DNA of 64,000 bases. Source: Halichondria panicea. Taxonomy: Eukaryota; Porifera; Demospongiae; Suberitida; Halichondriidae. Positions 25,453-37,370 of the stretch are shown piece after piece. The notes under the pieces are model-generated. The model made no database searches. It was not told the DNA's origin and saw nothing but the letters and a program-made list of their open reading frames with translations. The translations under genes were made by a program, and so were the position numbers. Position 1 is the first letter of the stretch. Each line of letters opens with the position of its first letter. The stretch lies in NCBI RefSeq assembly GCF_963675165.1, contig NC_087379.1:5597442-5661441 (forward strand). The letters are read 5' to 3'.

Positions 25453-28380
25453 TAATTTAGGTACAATTGCAAGTAAATAATGTCTTGCGCATTGATGTCT
25501 TTTCGAAGTATCTCATTTTGCACAAAGCAACAAAGCAATCAGCAGTTGCGTCTCCAGATTTTTTTGCTGATTTTCGATTTTTGTTGATTTTGGATTTCTG
25601 GTTCGGCTTGAGTGTGAAAGATGTTCTGAGTTGTGTGTGTCACTATGACGCTGAAAGTGAAAATTGTTCGAAGCAGTGCTATATCATTATACTGAGACAT
25701 CTCAATCCCAGCTATATAGGGCAAGGTAACTGCATGCATAAATTGTTTTATGCTGTAATAATTAACAATGTGCATTCTATATATATAATTATATAGATCT
25801 GCTATAACTGCAATGCTGTTTAATTTAGATTCTGTGAGGTCAGTTGGTTGTATCTGTACACATTGATGGTGTCCTGCTAGCTTCGATTCCAGGCCGATTC
25901 GGCCTTGAATCGAGGCTAGTGTCCTGCATGTATGCATGCCTATGAGCATTATTATGCCTCGAGGCGTAGCCGCACGAGGGATACGGTAAAGCTGACTGTG
26001 TGTGTGTGTGTGTGTGTCTGTGTGTCTGTTCCAGCTGTAACTGCTCAACGGTTGCAATGCGACGAAAACTAACAGCTTCTATAGGCTTCTAGCCACGTTC
26101 TCTTGGATTTTGATTCGTGGATTTGCAAACTAAAGCTTCTTTCTCGAGTTATGGCTAGTTTGACTCACATTGAAGGCTGTTGCAGTCTCTTCAGAATCTT
26201 TCATAGCATCATCTGTCCGCACAAACTTTCTATTCAACATATGAGTTAGCCTTGCACTAAAGCGCTAGCTTTTTGTTAGCTACAATACTCAGAAAATATC
26301 TGTTAAAACAGCTAGCTAGCAGTAGCCATTTGTGAAATTGATCTCTTTGGACACACCCTTTAATTATTCCTGTGTATGTAATGCGCATGCGCGCTCATTC
26401 CCCACGTGTGAGAAAATAATAATATCCAAGATCCAGATCCAGATCCTCCTGGCAGAATCATCTTTGTCTTGAAGGCCTGGTAAGCCACAAAACATTACCA
26501 TATAACAATATAGATAACAATATGCATGTACACAGGTCTTTTCTTCTTAGATATTATATACACTGAACTACAGATCTTGGAAGAATCAATTTTCTTCTTT
26601 CTTGAGGTCCTAGTAAGCCACATAATACAACAATAGATGCATGTAAATAAGTCTTTTCTTCTCAGTGACTTTATATAGATAAGCTAACCTTTAATATAAA
26701 ATTCATTATAGAAACTAATATAACACTCTAATACTTTTCAGCGAAAGCAAAAACATGGCGAGAGGCATTAGCACAGCGCCAGCTTGAACACTAGTTTATA
26801 GAAGAATGGAGTTTGATAATGTCTTCGTTCTTGATGTAATCTGCTGAAGATGTCATGATCAGGTCATTAAATTTTATGTATATTATATGGGAACATGCAG
26901 ATAAAAAATTCCAGTAGTTTTAAGCATCTAATAGTGTCATACAATTTTTCTCACTTTTTTCAAAACTCAGCTAGTGTATTTAAATAATTATATAGGGCAT
27001 ACTCTTTCAAACTGGAAAAGCTCTGTTTCCTGTACTGTGTGCATGCATGTGAATAGCATTACACACTATTGGTGAACTGATAATTATATGAAAATTATGG
27101 CTGAGTGCATGTTATACATGTATACCCATGGCTATAACTATGCCATGGTATTATGTGAGATACCGTATATACGTATTGTGCTAGAAATAATTATTAGTTA
27201 CTATATCATTAATATATAGCACTATATACGTTAACGGCAAGAGTATAAATAATATAAGAAGAGAAGAGTGTCGAACTACCAATACCTCTATACACAAAAC
27301 TGTGCACAAAGTAACGTGATATCCTGTCAATTGCGCAAGCTTGCGCACACATTACGCAACGCACAGAATTTGTTAGCAGTGAGTAAAGAGTGGAAGTGAA
27401 GAGGATTAACCCGACTATTGTCTCTATTTATGATTTTTGTGAAAAGATCGTCTTCTATCAGTGTGTAGTGAGCAGCTCTGAACGTTGAACGCAAACGAAT
27501 ATAGCTAGAATCAGATGTCATTGTACATGCACCCCTAAAAACGTCACGGTTAAAATTTTCTAGGAGATTACTAGTAAGTTTACAGTATACTTCATCACGT
27601 GCGCGAGTCATGTTACTTTGTGTATGATGCCGCTGAGTATAAAACACATAATTGTAATGGACAAACACATTATAGGCAGATTGTTAACGCTAGCTATAGT
27701 TCTGGTAAGTTCTTATGCATGCAGTTCACGATACATCTGTTACAAGGGCATAGGTATAGTGGATTTAGAGAACAGCTTTTTGGGGTTGGCTGCTAGAGTT
27801 TGTGCTATAGGTTTTTGTCATAATCAATTTTAGGATCAGGGATTGGTTTTGTAATTGCAGTTCCTCTAGTTTGCATAGCTTGATAGTAGTGTGTATTTCC
27901 TTAATCCATGCAAGTTTTTAACGTTATGTCTTATTCCTTGGTGAACCAGTTAAGGACGCTGTTGTAGCCGTTGCATGTCTGTATATACAATAGCTGATGT
28001 TGTCTGTTTTTAGTTCTATATAAATAACATAATTATTGGGAGGCTTAGGGAGATGATTGGGTGGAAGTACTGCTAAAGTTATAATTATAGCTTGAATTGT
28101 AAAAAAAAGTTACTTATGGATCAAATATATAGGCGGATTATAACTATTATAGTTGGCTGTGAGAGAGAATAACACTAAGTGGTTGGAGTATAGTTATATA
28201 TGGTTGATCCACTACCGGCCTCTCTTGGTGTATCTGTTAAAATATATAAATCTAGAATATTGCCCTATATATGTGTGAGGGAGGCTATCAGTTGGATAAT
28301 TAAGTTTCAACGATACAACATTATTTTAACAGCCCCGGCCATAAATTATTAATTAAAGCCTGTCTGGTATGTACGTTGTA
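25453..28380. other. Central spacer of the foldback element
   Basis: Unique, AT-rich sequence between the arms. It contains a 41-bp insertion (25878-25918), a (GT)n tract near 25995-26020 followed by a stretch shared with 14520-14605, and several frames of about 110-170 aa that have no codon or domain character. I see no gene here. Confidence 0.6.
25869..25927. mobile_element. 41-bp minimal TAGCCTCG-family insertion with 9-bp target duplication
   Basis: Insert 25878-25918 is almost only two inverted ends (TAGCTTCGATTCCAGGCC and GGCCTTGAATCGAGGCTA with 5 nt between). The perfect 9-bp repeat GTGTCCTGC lies at 25869-25877 and 25919-25927. Confidence 0.82.
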
Positions 28381-29489
28381 TTATTATCTTGCTTTGTATG
28401 TCTACGGGATAGTCCATGCATAATGCTTATTATGAACTTGATGCTATAATTATATAAGGATTGCTTGAATGCATTGGATGGTTTATTCTCAAATCTTCCT
28501 TTGATTTTCTGGTTGAGTCGAGAACTATTGATATAGCACCTCATCTTCGCTAATGCCAGAACACTTCATGGAATCTCTTTCGTTGACAGACTTTTCGTCA
28601 ATGGTTGAAACACCTGTGGCTTGGTGTATTTAATTATAATTATGGTGTAAAAAATTATTGACATAATTATTCATTTTACATACTGACAGATTAATTGTCA
28701 CGGTATGGTCACGGTACGGCCACGACAGTAGTAAGTCTTTTTTATTGGGGCGCTCCAATCTTTGGTAGAGATATAATTATGCTTGCCTTCTATAAAATGT
28801 AAGCAACATAAATTACTGTGTCAGGAAGTGCTTTGGATGCATCAGAATCACCTTCAGCCTCACCCCCATTTTCCTATCGCCTATATAATTATATAGGCCG
28901 GCCTTGCATTACAGCTATATAGGACAATATATCTAGAGACGATGGTGTACAATCTACAAGCTTAACTATAGCAATTATCATCTACTTACAATGTAGTTTA
29001 TGTTGTAACTATATACGCCTGTATTTATCCAGTGAGAGTTTTCCTCATGCACTCTCTCTCATAACTGTCTTTCAATCGCAGCATCATCACTGCCTACTTC
29101 ATCGTCACTGCTCGTCCATATACCTATATTGTATATAATTATAGGACTGGTGTAGACTACGTATATATACACTGCCAGGACTTGACTATAATGAGGATTA
29201 TTTGTGTATACTGTGTTGCATGGATCCTGGTATAGAATTTAGTCTACACCCATGAGTGATGACACACACTATTATTATATCAAATTATCAAGACAATACA
29301 CAGTAATACATCTATTCAAGCAAAATCTATAGTAATTAGCTGCTGACAACACACTATATATAGATGCATGCATGGTCATGCAACAAACCAGGTGCACACC
29401 AGTCTATCAGCCCAGCAAAATGAAATTATATAGTATACAATTATATAGAGTCTACGTATAGTCCGTACACTTTGATTCAATCTCTATAG

Positions 29490-31720
29490 TCAGAACTCAA
29501 TATAGTTTCTCATGATTGAATCTTCTGTCACGAACTTACTCAAAAGGCTATCTTTGCACTGAGCCGTGAATAATAATCTTGCATCTAGTGAAATTGTAAT
29601 CAACATTTGAATTACTGCCCATGGAACGTCAAGAGTCGTTCTATAGTTGAGTAAAGTAACAATAACTGAAGGTATGGATGGACTGACTGCCTGCATTGCT
29701 TGTCCGAGAAATGCTTTTTATGAATTACAGTTGAATCACTACTCATGGAAAGTCTGAAAAGTTGCTCCAGGAAGTTCCATGCAGTCGATTAAAGTATAGC
29801 CTCAGAGTTGTAAACTTAGGTATATCAATATAATTATTGGCTGATACCTGCTTGTCTATAGGACCAGCACTGAATATATTTTCTGGGTTTCCGTTTATGA
29901 ATCACTGCTCTCGGAAAGTCAGAAAAGTTTCTCAGCAAGTTCCCAGTCGATTAAAGTAACCTCAGAAGAGTGTATCAACGTATTGGCTGCTACCTGCTTG
30001 CCTAAGACCAGCACTAAATATATTTTCTGGGTTTCCGTTTACGAAGCACAGCTCTCGGAAAGTCAGAAAAGTTGCTTAGCAAGTTCCAGTCGATTAAAGT
30101 AACCTCAGAATTGTAAACTTGAGTATACATCAACATACTGGCTGATATTTGCATGCATGTCTAGACCAGCACTGAATATGTTATTTTTCTGGATTCCCGT
30201 TAAACGAACCACTGCTCTCGGAAAGTCAGAAAAGTTGCTTAGCAAGTTCCAGTCGATTAAAGTAACCTCAGAATTGTAAACTTGAGTATATATCAACATA
30301 CTGGCTGGTATATCTGCATGCATGTCTAGACAAGCACTGAACATGTTATTTTTCTGGATTCCCGTTAACGAACCACTGCTCTCGGAGAGTCAGAAAAGTT
30401 GCTTAGCAAGTTCCAGTCGATTAAAGTAACCTCAGAATTGTAAACTTGAGTATAATTATATCAACATACTGGCTGATATCTGCATGCATGTCTATAGACC
30501 AGCACTGAATATGTTATTTTTCTGGATTCCCGTTAACGAACCACTGCTCTCGGAAAGTCAGAAAAGTTGCTTAGCAAGTTCCAGTCGATTAAAGTAACCT
30601 CAGAATTGTAAACTTGAGTATATATCAACATACTGGCTGATATATATCTGCATGCATGTCTATATGCCAGCACTGAATATGTTATTTTTCTGGATTCCCG
30701 TTAACGAACCACTGCTCTCGGAAAGTCAGAAAAGTTGCTTAGCAAGTTTCAGTCGATTAAAGTAACCTCAGAATTGTAAACTTGAGTATATATCAACATA
30801 CTGGCTGATATCTGCATGCATGTCTATAGACCAGCACTGAATATGTTATTTTTCTGGATTCCCGTTAACGAACCACTGCTCTCGGAAAGTCAGAAAAGTT
30901 GCTCAGCAAGTTCCAGTCGATTAATTAAAGTAACCTCAGAATTGTAAACTTGAGTATATATCAACATACTGGCTGATATCTGCATGCATGCATGTCTAGA
31001 CCAGCATTGAATATATTATTTTTCAGGGTTCCCGTTAACGAACCACTGCTCTCGGAAAGTCAGAAAAGTTGCTCAGCAAGTTCCAGTCGATTCAAATAAC
31101 CTCAGAAGAGTATATATCAACATACTAGCTGATATCTGCATGCATGTCTAGACCAGCACTGAATATATTATTTTTCAGGGTTCCCGTTAAGGAACCACTG
31201 TTTTCGGAAAGTCAGAAAAGTTGCTCAGCAAGTTCCAGTCGATTGAAGTAACCTCAGAATTGTAAACTTGAGTATATATCAACATACTGGCTGATATCTG
31301 CATGCATGTCTAGACCAGCACTGAATATATTATTTTTCTGGGTTCCCGTTAACGAACCACTGCTCTCGGAAAGTCAGAAATGTTGCTCAGCAAGTTCCAG
31401 TCGATTAAAGTAACCTCAGAATTGTAAACTTGAGTATATATCAACATATTGGCTGATATCTGCATGCATGTCTAGACCAGCACTGAATATGTTATTTTTC
31501 TGGGTTCCCGTTAACGAACCACTGCTCTCGGAAAGTCAGAAAAGTTTGCTCAGCAAGTTCCAGTCGATTAAAGTAACTTGAGTATATCAACATAACTTAT
31601 TGGCTGATATACTTAATTGCTTGTGTATAGACCTGGATTGAACATAATTATTCCAGTTCCCGTTCTATAATCATGGCTCTCAGAAAGTCAGAAAAGTGGC
31701 TCGGCGTGTTTCAGTATAGA
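29490..31720 (-). repeat. Right-arm tandem array, about 13 units
   Basis: Same unit as 23540-24690 in opposite orientation. The CTCTCGGAAAGTCAGAAAAG core recurs at about 29741, 29909, 30051, 30217, 30381, 30548, 30718, 30884, 31050, 31203, 31365, 31530 and 31677, a period of about 165 bp. Central units are far more alike than the edge units, as expected for recent amplification by unequal exchange. Confidence 0.88.
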
Positions 31721-31765
31721 GCCAAATAACCTCTGCAGAGGTTATTGCAGAGGTTATTTGGCTCT
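31718..31765. repeat. Perfect 20-bp inverted repeat with 8-nt loop
   Basis: Arms 31718-31737 and 31746-31765 (AGAGCCAAATAACCTCTGCA and complement). It sits at the junction of the tandem array and the outer block of the right arm. The left arm has the single, unfolded version near 23540-23560. Confidence 0.85.
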
Positions 31766-32033
31766 ATGGACAATAAATTGGGGAGTATATGTAGGAGTTA
31801 GGTGACTGGCTGAATTAAAAATGATAATGTTAAATTCATACTAAATCTAGCTCAGTGTACAGACAAAATTAATTCAGTCATTGTGCATGTAGCTAGCTAG
31901 AGTCTACTGCAAACATGTGCTAGTAGCTAGCTATTATATCAAGTCTATACTGCAGACAATGGAGAGTCTACTTAAAACTAGGCTGGCCAGCTTTCTACTT
32001 ACTTACATAGACTAGTAGAGTGATCAGGCAAGA

Positions 32034-32877
32034 GGATATCAGTGGCGGATCCAGAGGTAGTTCGTTGGGTTCGTACGAACTACCCTTCCACTAAGTTGAT
32101 ACTTTATATTTAATACACCTGGCTAGCTAGCTAGCTAGCTAGCTTACTACTGTCATGACAATAGGGTACAAAGTTCTCTCTGCATAATGTGAGGGTGGGG
32201 CTGGTACTCTCTGCATAATATGAGGGTGGGGCTGGCTATATTGACTCATCCAGCCACATGGTCACAGTGATAATTGAGCCTGGCCATGAATCCTAACAAA
32301 AGGCTAGATTGCAACCCTCCATTGACTCCTGGAGTAAAGTTTCAGGTAAGGGAGAGTTCATGGCACTGCATACTGAATGATAGACACTGTATAGATTAAT
32401 TATAATTGCTATAATAATTATATTGACTAATATAATAATCTAGATGATGCGTCAAGTCTACAGCCAGTCTCCTCTTCAAGAGAACCACCAGCCACCATCG
32501 TCACTCCTCCAGTCATCAACGTCTCTCCTCCAGTCACAACCATCTTTCCTCCAGTCACAACTATCTCTCCACTGGAACCACCAGCCACCTCCATCACCCC
32601 TCCGTGTTCATCGAAGCAAGCAACGAGATCTTTCGCTGAGGATCAGCCAATGGACATTGGTGCTCTCCTGAAAGAGAAGAAAGTGCAATCACTATCCCAG
32701 AGCATGAGAATGGCTTTGCCTTGTGTTCTTTCAGATATTATAGTTGAAGGGGAATTTGGTTAATTAATGGGCGTGGCATGTAAAAGGGGGCGTGGTCAAC
32801 CCAAAAATTTCGGCGCTTCGCGCGGCCAAGAAGTAAGAACCCCCCTTCCTTAAATCCTGGATCCGCCCCTGGATATC
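32034..32877. mobile_element. hAT-like insertion in the right arm
   Basis: Element about 32041-32870. The ends read (C)AGTGGCGGATCCAGAG and CTGGATCCGCCCCT. The direct repeat GGATATC lies at 32034-32040 and 32871-32877 (7 bp matched; hAT elements usually duplicate 8). It contains a possible first exon (32287 on, MNPNKRLDCNPPLTPG) with a donor, and a Pro/Ser/Thr-rich stretch at 32444-32760, a probable remnant gene of unknown identity. The left arm has no such insertion. Confidence 0.65.
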
Positions 32878-32990
32878 TCTGTGCAAAATCAAAGGTTAAC
32901 CTTGGAATGCATTGCCCTGCTACGCCCACTCATTTACTCTTCACTTCCGCTTTTTCCGATTTCTGGCTTTCTGGTCCTACATGCGCATGT

Positions 32991-33634
32991 GTGTACATTA
33001 CCCCAAAAAGGGGGTAATCCGTGTATTTGTGGATACTGTCAGTAAAATAAACCGTATACTATCTGTATTCTGAAGTTAGAGTCCGTTACATAGAAGTATT
33101 GTGCAAAGATGACTGAGTTCTTACGCCCTTTATTGTATCAAGCCAAGTCTCTACTTAACGACACCCTACACTGTAAGGCTACAGATGTTATAGGAAAGGC
33201 ATGATGTGTTCCTGTGGGTCCCCTGATGAGGCTGTGGTAATATAGACCAGGCAAGTGTTCTGCTACTAAATCTTGCCTTTATGTTCGACAAGAAGTCATT
33301 GTTGAAGATAAAGAAGCTAATGATTACTCCTGAAAGCTTTTAATAAGCTTTAACTCGACACTCAGGAAGTTATTCACTCAAGATCTACTGATGTATTAAA
33401 GAGTCCACCACTCTTCCTAGCTGGCAGCTCTAGCTGTCTGGGAGGCTTTCTTAAACTGTCTCTCTGATAAACAGAGCTAGAAGAAGCAACACTGCTGCAG
33501 CATAATTATTCTACTTGATTAGTGGCTGCCATTGTGGTCACATTGTCCATACGTATTATTCCCTTTTGTAACTTTGTCCGTTTTTTTACAATTTGTATGA
33601 TGAAATTGTTGTCAATTATTTCGCGCATGCGCAT
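32991..33634. mobile_element. 628-bp insertion with 8-bp target duplication in the right arm
   Basis: The perfect direct repeat ATGCGCAT (32991-32998 and 33627-33634) flanks 628 bp that the left arm lacks; the left arm has one ATGCGCAT at the junction (23115-23122). There are no clear inverted ends, and the class is unknown. Confidence 0.65.
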
Positions 33635-34055
33635 ACAAGGTATACCAGGCCGCCTTGTTCAAGCGGCCTGGAATCGAGGCTAGAGGTGACTGCACTGGGA
33701 GAGTGCAGAGGTATTATGCATTACATAACAACATTGGAATGGCAATGCTGATTGCGCATGCTCAATTGGGCGTGGTCATGACTTGTCAAGATAGCTGCAC
33801 ACACATACCTCTGGAGCTGCACTATACATAATAGCTATAGCTAGCTACTGAGTGATAGGATTAGTTTCATGGTTGTCTGGGAGGACAGGGGGGTGCTCAA
33901 GCCCCCAAAGCCCCCCATTGTACACGCCACTGATAATGACAACATTATCATTATGGGAAATGATCGGGAATCTATAAGGCAACGATTAGATCTATTAGGA
34001 AAACAGTGTTTTTTGTCGCCTTCTATTAAAGATGGCTACGAGTTTAAATTTCAAC

Positions 34056-34175
34056 TACTGTCTCATTTAGCAGTTAAAGCAGTCTAGGAAAGTGTCTAGT
34101 TCGCTCACAAACGCTCATTTTTGTGTCCATACACACAAATCACTCTACCCCTGCTGCGTGCTGCGCACACACGAG
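34056..34175 (+). repeat. Direct repeat, right copy (partner at 17561-17674)
   Basis: See 17561-17674. It lies 65 bp upstream of the first downstream ankyrin exon of gene C. 33692-34055 has one frame (33869-34087, about 72 aa) with coding-like composition but no recognisable family. Confidence 0.6.
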
Positions 34176-34982
34176 GTAATCATTAATGCCAACCTCCCTT
34201 CCTATATACTTGTCAATGCATACGTTCTTATTGTTGTAGGATGGGTGGACTCCACTTATGGTGGCAGCTTCCAATGATCGCACTGACTGTGTTAGAGAGC
34301 TGCTCTCCTCAGGAGCCGTGGTGGACCTGGCTGATGAGGTATAAGTATCTAATACTATAAACTGTGTCTATACGCAGCACGTTTTTAACCATCATTTCAT
34401 TTGCTATAGTGATGGTTGGAGTGGTCCCTATATGAGATCCCTAAGGCACTAACATTGACACTAGAACACTAAAGTGCAAACCCTCAGCTGATGACAATTA
34501 TAAAGAAACCTGAGGAGTGATATAATGCAGACACGTAGTAGTGTGTATGACTGAGCTGTCTAGCACAGCAACTCGATCAGGAGCAATATATAGAAACTAA
34601 ACCAGACTTGGAGGCATGCTGAAACAGAACAGAGTTTTAGTGCATGGTACATGAGTGATCACAGTGAAGAAGCCTAGAGTCTTATGGTCCTGCTGTGCTA
34701 GGATCCAGAGCCCATGCAAAGAAGCCTCCCGAGACAACAAGCAGTCACAATTCTAGCTTTCTATTTTAGTGAACCTTTTCCATTATTCCTGGTGCGGGAT
34801 CTTCAGCTGTAAATATACGTAATAGGCCTACCTCGAATAAAGACCCAATGTGCATGTAAGTTCAGAGAGTTCAAGCAATGGTTCAAGCTTCCTAGCTTTT
34901 ATTTGACTACAAAGCTTTAAATTTTATTGATCACCCTCGTAAAGTTTACATGCTCGCAAAACATTCTAGTAATATGCAGCCC

Positions 34983-35154
34983 AATCCTTGATGTATTCAC
35001 CAATAAACCGAACCTTTGTATGTACCCTTAATCCTCTCTATTTTCTGTACCCTCCACCTTTCATTGTGTCTACATAGAAGTCCATTCCCCTGTATACACT
35101 ACCTTACATGCTATTATTTTTGAAAAAAAAAAAAAAAAAAATCCTTGATGTATT
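34983..35154 (+). mobile_element. Short retroposed sequence with poly(A) and 15-bp target duplication
   Basis: Insert 34998-35139 ends in a run of about 17 A. The direct repeat AATCCTTGATGTATT (34983-34997 and 35140-35154) flanks it. This is the signature of LINE-driven retroposition of a SINE or small transcript. It lies in a gene C intron. Confidence 0.75.
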
Positions 35155-37370
35155 TGGTTTGTATTCCCTTTTATTTTTTCGTACATACTTGTGCCTATGC
35201 AGTATAATTATGTTGACCAACTGGGCTGCTATATATAGTTACTATTGACTTTTATGCTTGTTGCCAATCCGTTCTTTATGGTCTATCACTCTTGAAGAGT
35301 GGGCGTACTCCACTGTCTATGGCAGCCAATGGAGGTCACACTGACTGTGTTAGAGAGCTGCTCACATGTGGAGCCGTGGTGGACCTGGCTGACAAGGTGA
35401 GTATTTTAATTTACATGTATACATGTACATTATTTCCCTGTGCTGGTTTTAATTGCTGTATAATTATATGCATGACTGGTTGTGCTTGTGTTCTCACTCT
35501 TATGTTGTTGGAAAGGTAGAGCTGCAGTCCGAATGTCTGTATTTTGCATGTACATATTATGTTGTCACTGTCTCTACTCTTGTAGGATGGGTACACTCCA
35601 CTGATGTGGGCAGCGTATACAATGGACAGAAAGATGTTGTCAAAGAGTTTCGTTTCTCACATCAGGGGCTTCTGTTCACTGCACTAATAAAGTGATCACA
35701 TGTACTTGATGGAGTACATACGGTAGACTCTCGTTAATCCGGCCACCCTTGGGACAGTGTATAGCTTGGCTAGAATAGCGGTGCGCTGCATTTCAGAAAA
35801 TAGCCGCGGCTAAAAACAACCCTACTTCGAATCTAATGATAACTTTGCGATTCTGTCTCGAGGATATAATGAATCATTATGCTCTGACTCTAATTTATAC
35901 CAAACACCACACCCAAAACGTCATATCCGGCCATTACTTGTGTGAAGTCTCACTGCATGCTGCTTTCTTATAGCATATCGACACTGTCTCACCAGCTCTT
36001 CTTGACAAAAGCTGTAAATGCACAAAACTAAATTACGACTGTGGTTGCAGTTGCTACGTAAGTATAATCGAGCCAGTAAAAGTTGACACTATAATCTGCC
36101 ATATTGTTCATTGTATATAAGTTTATATATTACAGCGATTAGTTTGGGGCAGTCATGCAGTACTGGCCAGTATAGGAAATATAGTGAGTGGCCGTATTTC
36201 AGGGCCAATTTTGTGCAGTAAACATCTAGCTAGCCATCCTTGCCAAACCAAATGGCCAGTATATCGAAGTGCATGGCCATACTTTAGAGAGTGGAATAGC
36301 GAGAGTCTACTGTAGTTGCGTATTTACTTAACGAACAGCTTAATTACATGTACTGTAAACCTACCTCTTACAGTAGTTATAATGACTGACAGAGCTTTAA
36401 TTTGTACCTAAACAGAATGTACACCACTACAATGTCAGAGCTCCTCTACTTCAACCAATTGGTTATAATCAAGAGATTGGCCTCTTAATGCGCAGTTACC
36501 GTTAATTGCCAGCATTGTAGTCAGCGAAGTACATGTCATATATGCATTATGCATGCATGCATGTGTGTATACCACTTTACCTCTTACAATTAATGTACGT
36601 CTCATCCCCCTTCATATATGATCATCATTGGACAAACTGGTCTGATGATGGCCAAGAGATCACGTCTCTCTAACCATTCAACAATAAGCTTCTAGAAGAA
36701 GCTGCTGAATCACATGTGAGTCCCTACCTCAATAATGCACGATACACTCATCATGGATGTTTTGGTTTAAAAGTATATGCTGTGCTGAATGAATAAATAT
36801 CGCATATACATGTATCACACATACAGTTACATGTGCATTGAGCAAAAAATAGCCCTTTTGTAGTTCGACAGATAGACCTATTTCTGATGAGTGTAACTAT
36901 ATTGGATACTGCACTCACACTTAGTGTCTGGCAGGTGCATGCTTGCAGAGTCACATTGTTGTCACGTTTGCAGGCTCGGGATGACTGCGGACACTGACAC
37001 ATCCACTCCTGCAAAATAAACTGGTTCTCTTCCTCCCACACTACTAATTTAATATGAGAACGGCTGGTATCACAAGACTATATATCTACATTAATTTTGT
37101 ATGTTCTTTATCACAATCTACAATAATTTGCTCATGTATTAATAAGGTGGCCTGTACTCACCTGTACTCAGTCTGGGAGACATGCAAAAGTGGCATTTTG
37201 ACTCTGCACAAGCTGCATTCCCAGGCCGAGTTGTTTCTAAAATAACGCTAGTGGCAATTTGAAAAAAATCGGCCTGTCCAGGTCAGGTGGTCTATCTGGT
37301 GGTCAAAAGGTCCAAACAAAGGGGTGTGTACGTGTACGTGTCTATTCAATTTCTATTCAAGTTTGTGAAA

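Larger units (their letters stand above)
21700..33691. mobile_element. ~12-kb foldback element with 9-bp target duplication
   Basis: Element 21709-33682, flanked by the perfect direct repeat GAGGTGACT (21700-21708 and 33683-33691). The ends are inverted copies of TAGCCTCGATTCCAGGCCGC, each folding into a short hairpin (CCAGGCCGC / GCGGCCTGG). The left arm (to about 25452) matches the right arm (about 28380-33682) in inverted order: outer block, tandem array, then inner block (for example the region near 24730 pairs with 29180-29240, and 25120 with 28745). A central spacer of about 2.9 kb is unique. No reading frame in it looks like a transposase, so it is non-autonomous. The plan (long inverted repeats built from tandem subrepeats, 9-bp duplication) is that of Drosophila FB elements; homology is not claimed. 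Confidence 0.85.
16872..36715 (+). pseudogene. Gene C: ankyrin-repeat gene, decayed and split by a 17-kb intron
   Basis: The first exon 16872-16958 encodes MDIHIAACDGDLSAVQAAVK and so on, like genes B and D. Ankyrin exons 34240-34338 and 35298-35396 are intact at 99 bp in phase 0 (TPLMVAAS.., TPLSMAANGGHTDCVRELL). The next, 35586-35691, is 106 bp and frame-shifted. The last, about 36630-36714, has lost its AG acceptor and contains an in-frame stop. No ZU5, UPA or death-domain exons follow before gene D starts. In gene B the first intron is 294 bp; here it is 17 kb and holds a foreign intronless gene and a 12-kb foldback element. A short transcript ending in the intact exons cannot be excluded. 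Confidence 0.75.

Noticed and set aside
25467-26057. Overlapping frames of 109 and 172 codons in the foldback spacer
   Set aside because: Antisense to each other, include microsatellite translation, no domain pattern.
29490-31720. CRISPR-like regular repeats
   Set aside because: Units are about 165 bp with diverged continuous sequence, no short repeat/spacer pattern, eukaryotic context, mirrored in the left arm.
33215-33250. CTGATGAG core of a hammerhead ribozyme
   Set aside because: No matching GAAA strand and no flanking helices.
21709-33682. Polinton/Maverick as identity of the 12-kb element
   Set aside because: Duplication is 9 bp, not 6, and no polymerase, integrase or capsid frames are present.
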